Origin: Crocosphaera sp. UHCC 0190
GTDB lineage: Bacteria; Cyanobacteriota; Cyanobacteriia; Cyanobacteriales; Microcystaceae
NCBI RefSeq assembly: GCF_034932065.1
Contig: NZ_JAYGHP010000013.1
Span: 62,001-126,000, forward strand
DNA: 64,000 nucleotides
Direction: 5' to 3'
The notes beneath the pieces are model-generated. The model did not search any database. It worked only from the letters and a program-made list of their open reading frames with translations, and was not told the origin of the DNA. The position numbers and the translations under genes were made by a program. Positions 35,810 through 45,347 of this stretch are shown one piece after another. Position 1 is the first letter of the stretch; each line of letters starts with the position of its first letter.

Positions 35810-37865
35810 AAATTTCAATGATTTCTGTGTATTCAAATTCGTTAGGACTTTGTTTTACTAAAGCATAATTAACGCCATTAATAGCAATAGTATCTTCTTC
35901 ACAGTCAACTTTAGGAGAATAATAGACTAGAATATACTCTTTCCCAATATAATTATAAGTTTCTTCTTGTACTTCTCCGCGCCATTGGGTTTTCGTGACT
36001 AAAATAATTAATTGATTCGCTAATTGGGGAATTGATTTTGCAACTTGTCGGCGATAAATTTCATCTAAACTACCAAAAGGGGAGTCCATAACAATGGGAA
36101 ATGTACTACTATCTGGCCCCATTAAAGTATTGCGATGACTCCATTCTCTAACCCGATCAATAATTCCCCCAATAAATGAGAGACTTAAAATTTGATTTTC
36201 TCCTGTTGATGCTGCCACAGGAACTGCTATTCCTGATGTATTTTCGATTAAATTTAATTCATAATTTTGACTTAAACGAGGAAGATAAGGGGTAAAAGAA
36301 ATCGAACTAAAAATCTCTTGTACTCGTATTTCTAGAGAGAGACGAAACTGTTTTTCTAAACGACTTCTAACTTCAATAATTCGTTCTCTTGCTTCTTTTA
36401 TTCCTTCAACGCGCCGTTTTGCTAAGCTTTGCTTATCTTCTTTTATCTGCTGTTTACTGAGGTCTTTTTCTATGGTTTCTAGGTTTTTTTCTAAGGTTTT
36501 TAATTGATGTTGAATGCCTCCTTGTTCTAAGCGCAATTCTCTAATTTTTTGATTGATTTTATCTAAATTTTCTTGCAATTTTCTGATGTCTTCGTTAGGA
36601 TAATTACGGAACTTTTGGCTAATCTCATCTAATTCAATCTCTACCCTAGATAATTCTAAGCGACACTGTTCAAGTTTAGTCTGTTTATCATCAACATTTT
36701 TCCAAAAATCAATGACTTTTTGTTCTAGATCATAAACTTGAGATTCTAAGCGAATGGCAGATTCTTCTACGGCGGCAATTCCCGCTTTATTCATCCATTG
36801 TTTAACCAGTTCATAATGACTGCTTCCTTCTAATAATTCTTGACCACAAATACAGCTTTGTCTGGTTAATAATTGTTGTACAAATTGCTGTTTAATGCCA
36901 CTGGGTAATTCTCCCCGTTGACGTAAATCAGCAATTATGGCTTTAAATTTCGGGATAATATTAGTTAAGAAGATAGTATAACCTTGACTAGAAATTAACT
37001 GTTTAAGCTGTTTTTTTGAGTCTAACAAGTCACTTCTTAATAATTTTTCTTGTCTTTCTAATTTTTCTTTCAGTTGTTTTAATTGTTCAGCCCCACTTAA
37101 TTCTAATAAACGAGTTGAGACAGCTTTTTGCTGAGACTCTTGCTCTTCAATTTCCTTGATAATAGTGTCTTCTTTTTCAATAAGTTGTTCTTTTTCTTGT
37201 TCTAATTTTGTTTGTTCTTTGAGTATTTTTTTGATATTGATATCTCCAATAATTTTTAGTTCATCTTGAAAGATTTTCTCGACTTTCTTAAGATGATCAA
37301 TGGAACGATCTAAAACTTTAATGCCTAATAATTCTTTGGTATCTTCAGCAATTCTATTTTTATCATTGCCACGAAAAATATAATCGATATGTTCCCCATC
37401 AAAAAAGAAATATCGATGTAAACTTTCTGGCAAAATTCGGTTAATAATATCTTCCGGTTGCTGTAGGGGAGGATACCAGCGACCATCCTCACCAGAAACT
37501 AACATAAAAAACTGACTATTACTGTATTGAATTACGCCATTTTTATCTAAACAAGCATAACATTTACGTTTAACTTGATAGCGTTGATGATCATGTTCAA
37601 AATAAATTTCTGCCCAACATTCAACTGATGCACCTGTCTCAGCTTCCATGATCGCCCGTTTATTAATTAACAGGTTAGGGGAAGCAAAAGCTGCGGTAAA
37701 TTTTTCATATAACACCCAAGTAAAGGCATTTAATAACGTGGTTTTTCCTGCCCCATTATTGCCATGAATAATTGTTGTATTGTGGGTTCCAGAAGCTAAA
37801 AATATTTCTGGGGTTTTGCCGTAAAATTGACGAAAGTTACATAATTTAAGGGACAAAAGTTTCAT
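35793..37865 (-). CDS. dndD: DndD-like SMC/Rad50-type ATPase
   Basis: 690 residues. Walker A IIHGNNGAGKTTLLNAF (33-49), long coiled coils (about 195-500) with a hook-like QSCICGQELLEG near 345 (a CxC rather than CxxC), signature region LSLSFIGG, and Walker B IVMDSPFGSLDEIYRR near the C-terminus. The N-terminus LKLCNFRQFYGK and YFFFDGEHIDYIFRG match DndD, the ATPase of DNA phosphorothioation. None of dndA, dndB, dndC or dndE is in the window, so it may serve a reduced or different system. It overlaps the upstream 57-residue gene by four bases. Confidence 0.82.
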   Translation of the reverse strand: MKLLSLKLCNFRQFYGKTPEIFLASGTHNTTIIHGNNGAGKTTLLNAFTWVLYEKFTAAFASPNLLINKRAIMEAETGASVECWAEIYFEHDHQRYQVKRKCYACLDKNGVIQYSNSQFFMLVSGEDGRWYPPLQQPEDIINRILPESLHRYFFFDGEHIDYIFRGNDKNRIAEDTKELLGIKVLDRSIDHLKKVEKIFQDELKIIGDINIKKILKEQTKLEQEKEQLIEKEDTIIKEIEEQESQQKAVSTRLLELSGAEQLKQLKEKLERQEKLLRSDLLDSKKQLKQLISSQGYTIFLTNIIPKFKAIIADLRQRGELPSGIKQQFVQQLLTRQSCICGQELLEGSSHYELVKQWMNKAGIAAVEESAIRLESQVYDLEQKVIDFWKNVDDKQTKLEQCRLELSRVEIELDEISQKFRNYPNEDIRKLQENLDKINQKIRELRLEQGGIQHQLKTLEKNLETIEKDLSKQQIKEDKQSLAKRRVEGIKEARERIIEVRSRLEKQFRLSLEIRVQEIFSSISFTPYLPRLSQNYELNLIENTSGIAVPVAASTGENQILSLSFIGGIIDRVREWSHRNTLMGPDSSTFPIVMDSPFGSLDEIYRRQVAKSIPQLANQLIILVTKTQWRGEVQEETYNYIGKEYILVYYSPKVDCEEDTIAINGVNYALVKQSPNEFEYTEIIEICRDNS

Positions 37866-38035
37866 TGAATTACTTCTTTAACAATTTTGACGATATCATC
37901 ATTAATATTACGAGGCGATCGCTGATATAATTTCTCTTTTTCTAACTGTAAAACCCGTTCAATAATTTCTCTTACTTGAGGAGGAGCCGTATTAATGGGT
38001 TCTTGCACTTTACTCAAATTTGCTTCTTCATTCAT
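37862..38035 (-). CDS. 57-residue protein translationally coupled to the DndD-like ATPase
   Basis: ATG 38035 to TGA 37862-37864, overlapping the ATPase start in ATGA, which suggests translational coupling. The product (MNEEANLSKVQEPINTAPPQ..., then VREIIERVLQLEKEKLYQRS) is helical and charged, with no known motif. The size is close to DndE, but I see no convincing similarity. It may be a subunit or regulator of the ATPase. Confidence 0.65.
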   Translation of the reverse strand: MNEEANLSKVQEPINTAPPQVREIIERVLQLEKEKLYQRSPRNINDDIVKIVKEVIQ

Positions 38036-38139
38036 CAGTAAAAATGCTTAATCTTCAAATTTAGTATTTCTAAATTATAAATAAAAATCAAGATTGAGGG
38101 GAATAAAATGATAAAAAGCTTAACTTAGGCAGAAACAAC

Positions 38140-38167
38140 GTAGAGACGTTGTATACAACGTCCCTAC
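38140..38167. repeat. Palindrome, GACGTTGTATACAACGTC core
   Basis: GTAGAGACGTTGTA and TACAACGTCCCTAC arms in the gap between the defence genes and the PhoX-like gene. Confidence 0.8.
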
Positions 38168-38203
38168 AATCATCAATTAAAGAAGATTGATGTAATCAGT
38201 CAA

Positions 38204-39853
38204 TTATTTACGTTTGCGACGAGAAGCACCAACACCCAAAGCAGTACCAAAGGCTAAGAGGCCAAGGGTTGCAGTCGGTTCAGGCACTTGTTGAGAAGCT
38301 AAAACCAATTGACCACCTTCTACAAGTCCTTGTGACCCAATAACTCCATCTCTGAGACTGTGGGCTTGAGTGTCTAAGATAAAGAGTTTTTCTCCAGGTT
38401 TGGTCTTAAAGAGGCTAGTAACATCTAAGATGCCGGAACTTTCCCAGTTACCACAATCATTGGGAGAAGGATCAGTCACACCAGCAGGAGCTACTACACT
38501 GCGATCCATTTGAGCAATTCGTGTTGCTGCTCCAGGTGTTGTGGGGTCAAGTTGCCAAATAGAAGCTTCTTCTCCACTGGTTTGACAAAATGCACCTAAT
38601 GCGCGGTCTTCCTGAACATAGATATAACCATCATCAGCCCAGTCTAAGTTATCAGGACTACGTAAGCCAAAGTCTTGATTTCCTGGCTCGTTTCCATCAT
38701 AAAGAATAGAAACACTAGCAGTAAGGTTAGCTAAGTCATTATCAATGGTGTAGGTGGTTCCCCAAAGATCGCCAAATGAACTGCTTCCGGTAGAAGCTAA
38801 CACTGCTTGGGAACCGTTGAAGGGGTTAGTAGAAAGGTCTTCAGGGCGAGAGAAGCGGAAAGCACCTAAAGCAGCGACGTTAGCATCTAACTCAGCTTGT
38901 GTTGCATAACCATCAGGATCTGTACCAGTATTATCTACTGCTACCCAGTTGCCAGTGCGAGAATTTCCGGTTCCATTAAAGGTAGAAGGATTAAGATCTC
39001 CGCTATCTTCTACCCAGACATAGAGGGTTCCTTGGGCTAAACCATTGCGATCTAAGAAACTACCATCACCGACTGCATTCTTATCTCCAAGATAGAGATA
39101 AAGAGGTGCGCCTGGCCCTTCCGTTGGACTTGATGATCTATCATCTCCTAAGAGTAAGGCGATTTGATTGGCATTGGTAGGTTCTAGAGCGGTGACATTT
39201 TCCCAAGCACCACGACCAACCGCAGGAGCAGCATATAAGGCTCCACCCAAGGGACTTTGGCTAATAGAATCAACATCTAAGACAAACTGGGTTCCGCCGC
39301 CAGTTTCTTCTCCGGCAAAGTACACATTATCCACAAAACCGTAAGTTCCAGCATCAAAACTGTGACCAGAGCAAAAACGGTTTAAAGAGGCACCAGAAGG
39401 AAATTGACTAGCATTTTCAATGAGATTTCCAGCGCGGTCAAAAATCTGATCAAAAGCTAACCCCGCATCTTTAACGGTACGGGTGTTAGAATCAATGTCA
39501 AAATAATGAATTCTAGCACCACCGCCAACGGTTAGATCATTGATGGCATTACCGTCTTTGGTATTGAGGTTGTAAGAAGCCCCTAAGCCAGCAGCAATTT
39601 CACTGTTAACCAGAATCCGAACGGTATTATCATTGATTTTAAAGGCTCCAATTCCGTCTAAAATCCCGGTTGGGGTGTAACCATTAATGGTTTCGCCTAC
39701 CGTAAAAATAGCTTCGGTATTCCAACTGTTTAACCCCTGCATTTGAGCAGTGGGATATTGGGTTGTAAACTGAGCTTGAGCAGCATTTGCCCCCAGAGCA
39801 ACCACACTAGCTGTTGTTGTTAGGCTAACAGCAATTTTTAATAAGTTTTCCAT
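38204..39853 (-). CDS. PhoX-like (DUF839) secreted protein with PEP-CTERM anchor
   Basis: 549 residues. A signal peptide (ISLTTTASVVALGANAAQA-like, ends near 28) and a C-terminal PEP-CTERM sorting tail (VPEPTATLGLLAFG then RRKRK) frame a beta-propeller domain of the PhoX/DUF839 type: ILVNSEIAAG, FCSGHSFDAGTYGF, VYFAGEETGGGTQF, SPDNLDWADDGYIYVQED. PhoX phosphatases use Ca and Fe and release phosphate from monoesters outside the cell. A Pho-box-like site upstream supports phosphate control. GAGGAG lies just before ATG 39853. Confidence 0.85.
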   Translation of the reverse strand: MENLLKIAVSLTTTASVVALGANAAQAQFTTQYPTAQMQGLNSWNTEAIFTVGETINGYTPTGILDGIGAFKINDNTVRILVNSEIAAGLGASYNLNTKDGNAINDLTVGGGARIHYFDIDSNTRTVKDAGLAFDQIFDRAGNLIENASQFPSGASLNRFCSGHSFDAGTYGFVDNVYFAGEETGGGTQFVLDVDSISQSPLGGALYAAPAVGRGAWENVTALEPTNANQIALLLGDDRSSSPTEGPGAPLYLYLGDKNAVGDGSFLDRNGLAQGTLYVWVEDSGDLNPSTFNGTGNSRTGNWVAVDNTGTDPDGYATQAELDANVAALGAFRFSRPEDLSTNPFNGSQAVLASTGSSSFGDLWGTTYTIDNDLANLTASVSILYDGNEPGNQDFGLRSPDNLDWADDGYIYVQEDRALGAFCQTSGEEASIWQLDPTTPGAATRIAQMDRSVVAPAGVTDPSPNDCGNWESSGILDVTSLFKTKPGEKLFILDTQAHSLRDGVIGSQGLVEGGQLVLASQQVPEPTATLGLLAFGTALGVGASRRKRK

Positions 39854-39974
39854 TTTCTCCTCGTTAGGGACAGTGTGTGCAGATGAAGATTTGTTTGTTA
39901 TCTTGACGACAATCGCTAAGATATCCTCACAAATGTTTAGTATCTTTGCTTTAAAATAAGAAAAGATTTTTATA

Positions 39975-40008
39975 TCGTTAAATTTCGGTTAAAAATGCTA
40001 AGTTTAAG
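39975..40008 (-). promoter_or_regulatory. Pho-box-like direct repeats upstream of phoX-like gene
   Basis: On the minus strand TTTAACCG and TTTAACGA sit 11 bases apart (39975-39993), with a looser CTTAAACT at 40001-40008. Cyanobacterial PhoB/SphR boxes are 8-base PyTTAAPyPy(T/A) repeats with 3-base gaps. Two units fit apart from one end base each; the third is off register. Confidence 0.45.
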
Positions 40009-40142
40009 GTTTATGTAATGATTATGTGTTGATCATTAAAAATTTTCCAAAGCCATACACACCGAGTAAGCGATCGCCATCATCAGAGATAGTGGCTCAA
40101 TTGAAAATTGCTACTTGAAAGGGTTAAAATGACGGTTTTATA

Positions 40143-41555
40143 TTGATTTTTTCAATGAAATTTTTTCAACTCCACCTTAGTCCACTCAGTTTTCTCATTA
40201 TTATTAATACATTAATTCTGTTTATTTGCAGTGTTTTAAAACATATTTTATTTCAGTCAACGGCTTGGGATTTAGCAATTTTTGATCAAGCCATTTACTT
40301 AATTAGTCAGAATCAACCGCCTATTTCTTCTTTTCTAAATATTCATATTTTAGGGGATCATGCGGCTTTGATTTTCTATCCTCTATCCTTATTTTATAAG
40401 CTTTATCCGTCGGTTTATTGGTTGTTATTTATACAAGCATTGTCTTTAAGTTTAGGGGCTTTACCAATTTGGTATTTAGCTAAACATCAAGGTTTAAATA
40501 AATACCAATCTTTAACCCTTAGTTTAGTTTATTTACTGTATCCCTTACTTTTTAATATTAATTTATTTGATTTTCACCCTGATGTAATTGCTATTCCTGC
40601 TATTTTGTGGGCTATTTTAGCAGCTTTTGCCAATAAATTAGGGATATTCATTTTAGCACTTATAATTATTTTAAGTTGTAAAGGGGTCTTATCTTTAACG
40701 GTTGCTTTTATGGGAATTTGGTTACTATTTTTAAATAAAAAAAAGTTATATGGTTCTATTGCTTTGGGGTTAGGCATTGCTTGGTTTATTATTAGTACCC
40801 AGGTAATTATTCCCTTTTTTAGTGATAATAGTGCCAATATTGGGCGACATATTTCTCGATTTAGTTATTTAGGCAATTCTTTTGCAGAAATCATTCACAA
40901 CTTTATCTTTAAACCTTGGTTATTATTACAAGGATTATTTAATTTAGCCAATTTAGAATATTTACTTTTATTGTTAATGCCTTTAATTTGGGGTCTATCT
41001 TTTAGGCATCTTTCCCCTTTAGTGGGTGCTATTCCTGTTTTAGCCATGAATTTATTATCCCAAGATCTCTTACAAAAAGATTTATTACATCAATATTCTT
41101 TACCGATTATTCCCTTTTTAATGGTTTCAGTAATCGCTACAATGGCAACAGAAAAAGCCTGGTTTAGACAAGAAAAATATATAATTATTTGGTCACTCAT
41201 TGGATTTTTAGCCCTAGCAAAATTTGGCTATTTTACCTCTCGATATTTAGAGTCTCTTGATACCTGGAAAGCAACTCAATCAGCTATCAGTCAAATTTCG
41301 ACCAAAGGGAATGTCTTAACCTCAACTTATATCGCACCTCACCTTAGTCAACGTCCTCTGATTAAATTAGCAGAAGATGGGGCAGATGGGTTTGATTTAA
41401 ACCAATTTGATTATATCTTATTAAATAAACGTCATCCGGGGAGAGCAAGTTCCCCAGAATTAATTGAAACTATTAAACAAAAAATTGCACAAATACCTCA
41501 ATTTTCTTTAACTTATGAAAAGGATAATGTCTACTTATTTAAGAAAAAAGACTAA
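40143..41555 (+). CDS. DUF2079 polytopic membrane protein
   Basis: 470 residues, about 11 membrane segments. Family marks: STAWDLAIFDQAIYLISQ near 37, HILGDHAALIFYPLS near 68 and LFDFHPDVIAIPAILWA near 146; the overall layout resembles GT-C-type glycosyltransferases, where early acidic loop residues act in catalysis. No experimental function is known to me. The 3' end overlaps the MscS gene by about 40 bases, implying co-expression. Confidence 0.87.
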   Translation: MIFSMKFFQLHLSPLSFLIIINTLILFICSVLKHILFQSTAWDLAIFDQAIYLISQNQPPISSFLNIHILGDHAALIFYPLSLFYKLYPSVYWLLFIQALSLSLGALPIWYLAKHQGLNKYQSLTLSLVYLLYPLLFNINLFDFHPDVIAIPAILWAILAAFANKLGIFILALIIILSCKGVLSLTVAFMGIWLLFLNKKKLYGSIALGLGIAWFIISTQVIIPFFSDNSANIGRHISRFSYLGNSFAEIIHNFIFKPWLLLQGLFNLANLEYLLLLLMPLIWGLSFRHLSPLVGAIPVLAMNLLSQDLLQKDLLHQYSLPIIPFLMVSVIATMATEKAWFRQEKYIIIWSLIGFLALAKFGYFTSRYLESLDTWKATQSAISQISTKGNVLTSTYIAPHLSQRPLIKLAEDGADGFDLNQFDYILLNKRHPGRASSPELIETIKQKIAQIPQFSLTYEKDNVYLFKKKD

Positions 41556-43455
41556 TTATTTTTACTGGACTTTATTGACTTTAATGATTATTTGGCTTCC
41601 TCTGTCAATTTCCGCCCAAAGTCCGAACCTTAATCCCACAGAGAAAGCACCCATTGTGGTGGATGGTCATGTATTATTTCAAGTTGGCTCTCTCAATAAC
41701 TTTAGCGCACAACAACGAGCGAATGTAATTAACGAAATTTTAGCCGAAGAAGTGCGATCGCTGGAACCCGTTGATATCATTGTTTTTCAAAATCGCCAGC
41801 AAACAGTGATTCGCAATCACACAACAAAACGTCATTTACTCAGTGTGACGGAAGTGGATGTGATTGCCGGGAGTAATCCTTTTGAGCAAGCAGTTATTTG
41901 GAAAAAACACCTAGAAAAAGCCTTGAAACAAGGTCAATTTGAGCGAACATCTTCTTATTTACGTCGTGCGGGTTTATGGAGTTTAGGAGCCGTTTTTGGA
42001 GCAAGTGTGATTCAATTTGGGTTGATTTTTCTGGGAATGTTGAATAAGAGACAGGAACAAAGTGAGAGGAATCTTCCCAGAGAAACTGTTTATTTAAGAC
42101 AACCCTTGATCCAACCCTTTTGGCGCATTTTTTTATTAATTAGTCCCATCGTTCTTTGGTTAAGTGTCTTTACTTATATATGTCATTTATTTCCCATGAC
42201 ACGAAGTAGACTCTATCAAATCAGAATGCTGTTAGAGCAACCAATTTTTAGTTTAGGTAAAAACAGTTATTCGGCGATTCAATTACTATTACTTTTGGCC
42301 CTAACAGTAGGCTTATGGTTTTTTGTAAAAGGGGTTATTTTTTTCTTAAAAGCCTATCTCTTAAGTCGCTTAGGAACCCATCGAAGCGTTCAAGAGATGG
42401 TGGCTATTTTAGTTCAATATATTTTACTGTTTTTAGGCTTCATTATTTTATTACAACTTTGGGGACTTGACCTCAGTGCTGTGGCAATTATCGCCAGTGT
42501 GTTGGGGGTCGGGATTGGATTTGGACTGCAAAATATTGCCAATAATTTTATTAGTGGTTTAATTATTATCCTAGAAAGACCGATTCAGATAGGGGATTTT
42601 ATTAAGTTAGGAGAATTAGTAGGAACAGTACAAAGTGTGGGGGCTAGAAGTACCCAAATCAAAACCTGGGATGGTGTTTCTATTATCATTCCCAATTCCC
42701 GTTTTTTGGAAAGTGAAGTCATTAATTGGTCTCATGGAGATGCGACTTCAGCGATTCGTATTCCCGTTGGTGTTGCCTATGGTTCTGATATTAAACGAGT
42801 TAGATTAGCCTTATTACAAGCCGCTAGGGAGCATCAGGAAATCTTAGTAACCCCTCGCCCCAAGGTATTATTTCAAGACTTTGGAGAGAGTGCCTTAAAC
42901 TTTGAATTGAGGGTATGGCTCCAAGAACCGAGACATCAATTTCGTATCAAAAGTGAACTTAATTATGCTATTGAAAAGAATCTTCGTTATTATGGCATTG
43001 AAATTCCCTTTCCCCAACGAGATCTAAATCTACGCTCACCTTACTTTAAAGAGTTGCTTCAAGGAATATTACCGACAACGGAAATGACCACTCCACTTTC
43101 ATCAAATTCTGACCAAAAAGTTGAGCCAGATTTGGTTAATTCCCTGGGTAATTATGAATTAGATTCCTTAGAAGACCGACTAACTGATAATGACCTTCAA
43201 ACATTAGTTAAACTCATGCGCTCACCTGAAGGCGTTAGCATTGAAGATCGTCGTTATCGTCTGAATATTTATCCAGCCTGTTTTATTGGTTCAGAGGCAG
43301 TTAATTGGCTGGTTGAAAATCAAAACTATAGCAGAGAAGAAGCCCTTGAATTAGGTCAAATTTTGGTCGAAAGAGGGATTATTCATCATGTGTTAGATCA
43401 ACATGCTTTTAAAGACAGTTATTTGTTTTATCGTTTTTGTGAGGATGAACAGTAA
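41515..43455 (+). CDS. MscS-family mechanosensitive channel with C-terminal DEP domain
   Basis: 646 residues from ATG 41515, or 642 from ATG 41527. A signal peptide (LLTLMIIWLPLSISA) and periplasmic domain precede membrane helices; the pore-lining TM3 (LGVGIGFGLQNIANNFISG) and beta domain (ERPIQIGDFIKLGELVGTVQ) are classic MscS. After the cytoplasmic cage, residues about 545-646 form a DEP domain (YPACFIGSEAVNWLVEN, HAFKDSYLFYRF). DEP domains bind membranes or partners, so the channel may be tethered or regulated. It overlaps the DUF2079 gene. Confidence 0.9.
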   Translation: MKRIMSTYLRKKTNYFYWTLLTLMIIWLPLSISAQSPNLNPTEKAPIVVDGHVLFQVGSLNNFSAQQRANVINEILAEEVRSLEPVDIIVFQNRQQTVIRNHTTKRHLLSVTEVDVIAGSNPFEQAVIWKKHLEKALKQGQFERTSSYLRRAGLWSLGAVFGASVIQFGLIFLGMLNKRQEQSERNLPRETVYLRQPLIQPFWRIFLLISPIVLWLSVFTYICHLFPMTRSRLYQIRMLLEQPIFSLGKNSYSAIQLLLLLALTVGLWFFVKGVIFFLKAYLLSRLGTHRSVQEMVAILVQYILLFLGFIILLQLWGLDLSAVAIIASVLGVGIGFGLQNIANNFISGLIIILERPIQIGDFIKLGELVGTVQSVGARSTQIKTWDGVSIIIPNSRFLESEVINWSHGDATSAIRIPVGVAYGSDIKRVRLALLQAAREHQEILVTPRPKVLFQDFGESALNFELRVWLQEPRHQFRIKSELNYAIEKNLRYYGIEIPFPQRDLNLRSPYFKELLQGILPTTEMTTPLSSNSDQKVEPDLVNSLGNYELDSLEDRLTDNDLQTLVKLMRSPEGVSIEDRRYRLNIYPACFIGSEAVNWLVENQNYSREEALELGQILVERGIIHHVLDQHAFKDSYLFYRFCEDEQ

Positions 43456-43474
43456 GGATTAATTAATAAACTGA

Positions 43475-44845
43475 TTAAAGATTATCTTGAAAATAACGAT
43501 GATACAATTCACAACTAGGGTGAGCTTCATCTCCTAATAAATTGATCAATCCCATGCTCTCTAATTTATAAGCAATAGAGGGTTCTAATTGGACTCCGGT
43601 TTCAGTTTTTACCACTTGTTTCATCCCTTCTGCTAACTCAGGAGAAGATTGTAAATTATTCCAATGACGACGTAAATGACTGCCATAAATTCCCCCTTGA
43701 GTTGGAGCTTCTTCTAATAATTTTTCTTGGGAAATATTCTTATAAGCCAAGGCATCTAAAGCTAAACGAACTAAATAAGGATGTCCCCCTAGCATCTCAA
43801 TTAAATCTTTGGCAAACTGTTGTTTTTTCGGATCTTCTGACCATTCAAATCCATAATAATTAGCTAAAATTAGAACCTGTTCTAAATTAAATCCAGGTAA
43901 CTTAACTTGTCGTCCCACATTAAAGGGGGATTGATTCGCATCTAATTTTATATAAACCTCTGTTGAATTAGCAATCACTAAACGTAGATTTTGCCAGATT
44001 TCTAAATTGTTAGCCTCTTCATGCCAATAGCGTAACATAGGTAAAAAATCTTTCGCAATATCAGCATATTCAAACACCCGATCTAAATTATCTAATCCTA
44101 AAGCCAAAGGGCGATCAATATTTTCTAATAAATAACTTTGAAAATAGGTTTTACAACTGACTAAACTGCCAAATAATTCCTCATCCCAATAATCATTAAG
44201 TTCTGGTTTTAATCCTAATTCTCGACTAATATTGGCACAAAACCAGCGCAAAAACTTATCTAAAGTCGCAAACATTGCCCCTTCTGCTGCCCGAAGATTT
44301 AGGTAAACTTTGCGACAATCATTGGCTTCTGCATGAGCTAAAATTGTATTTAGTAGAGAGGTTTTACCCATTTTTTCAGGAGCTTTAATGCGAATTAGGG
44401 CCCCAGGTTTGAGAATGCCTTGACAACAATCTGATTCAATGGGAGGACGGGGAATATAAATGGGAGAATCAACCTTAATCTGGGTTTGAGTCTCAATGAC
44501 AGGAAACGTCCCAAAAGTTGGCATGGTTGAGGCTTGTTTCCAATCAGGATATTTGATATCCTTCAGCCATTCTCGTAAGATTTGGAACTTACCCGGCCCC
44601 TTACTGCGGGGATCTAATTCGGGACAGCCATTGGGTTGTTCACTCGAAAAACAACCATAAAGTTCTGTCATTTGCTTTTTATAGGTTTCGTGACTCGCTG
44701 CTTCTGCAAGTTCCCAAACTTCCGTATCCGGTTTTCGCCAATTTTCGTAAGCAAACCGCACTAAAAAAATCTCTCTGAGTCTCCCTTTTAAATTTTGCTC
44801 GTTGGCAACTTCTTTGATGAATTGATCCCAGCCTTTTGGTTTCAT
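43475..44845 (-). CDS. AAA-like (AAA_35) ATPase with N-terminal effector-associated-type domain
   Basis: 456 residues. The N-terminal ~100 residues (MKPKGWDQFIKEVANEQNLK...) are a helical domain of unknown type. The P-loop is in IRIKAPEKMGKTSLLNTILA (near 155) and a Walker-B-like LALGLDNLDRVFE near 245, followed by a winged-helix-like end (LEKLLEEAPTQGGIYGSHL region). AAA_35 proteins are common in multicellular and colonial cyanobacteria as STAND-like signalling or conflict modules. No effector gene is adjacent. Confidence 0.78.
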   Translation of the reverse strand: MKPKGWDQFIKEVANEQNLKGRLREIFLVRFAYENWRKPDTEVWELAEAASHETYKKQMTELYGCFSSEQPNGCPELDPRSKGPGKFQILREWLKDIKYPDWKQASTMPTFGTFPVIETQTQIKVDSPIYIPRPPIESDCCQGILKPGALIRIKAPEKMGKTSLLNTILAHAEANDCRKVYLNLRAAEGAMFATLDKFLRWFCANISRELGLKPELNDYWDEELFGSLVSCKTYFQSYLLENIDRPLALGLDNLDRVFEYADIAKDFLPMLRYWHEEANNLEIWQNLRLVIANSTEVYIKLDANQSPFNVGRQVKLPGFNLEQVLILANYYGFEWSEDPKKQQFAKDLIEMLGGHPYLVRLALDALAYKNISQEKLLEEAPTQGGIYGSHLRRHWNNLQSSPELAEGMKQVVKTETGVQLEPSIAYKLESMGLINLLGDEAHPSCELYHRYFQDNL

Positions 44846-45008
44846 AGCGATCGCATTAATAATGATACGGATAAAGACAAAACTTGACTAAGTTAACAGA
44901 TTTTGAGGATTTGATTGGGTATGGATTCTATTTGTCCATTCTACTCTTTTCTACTTTTTTCCATGTCGCCTCCCCCTGACAACATCAGATCAGGTCTAAA
45001 AAATGGGA

Positions 45009-45037
45009 CTGACATCCGATGAAAGGGGCCCTATCCT
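45009..45037 (+). promoter_or_regulatory. Promoter of the small secreted peptide gene
   Basis: -35 CTGACA (45009-45014), 17-base spacer, -10 TATCCT (45032-45037). The leader then contains a perfect hairpin TTCCACC/GGTGGAA (45060-45085) and the palindrome TGAGAAATTTCTCA (45087-45100). Confidence 0.5.
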
Positions 45038-45131
45038 GAGAGTAGAGGATGATCTACACTTCCACCATTTCAAATTACGGTGGAACTGAGAAATTTCTCA
45101 TTTTGGTGTGAGTAAAGGAGATAAACTAACC

Positions 45132-45299
45132 ATGAGTCGTAAACTAACCATGAAACGTAAATTGGCAGCAGGAATGGCGATCGCGCTTCTCCTTGTTTTC
45201 GGTGTGGAAACAATGGCAGTTGCCGCCCCTAACTCAATTCTTGACAGTGTTATTGTCCATGACAAAGACTGTCCAGGGGATGATAAAGATGATTGCTAA
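45132..45299 (+). CDS. Small secreted acidic peptide
   Basis: 55 residues from ATG 45132; GGAG 11 bases upstream decides this start over GTG 45108. The signal peptide (KRKLAAGMAIALLLVFGVET to AVAA) would release a ~23-residue mature peptide rich in Asp and with two Cys (HDKDCPGDDKDDC). A Cys pair could form a disulfide and the DDKDD stretch could bind metal. I do not recognise the family. It has its own promoter and terminator, so it is a separate small transcript. Confidence 0.7.
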   Translation: MSRKLTMKRKLAAGMAIALLLVFGVETMAVAAPNSILDSVIVHDKDCPGDDKDDC

Positions 45300-45347
45300 C
45301 CTTTACCATCACGATTAAACTCCGACCACAACACACCTAAGTTGGAG

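Noticed and set aside
35793-37865. Complete DNA phosphorothioation (dndBCDE) operon
   Set aside because: Only a DndD-like gene and an accessory methyltransferase are present; no DndC-type sulfotransferase motif was found.
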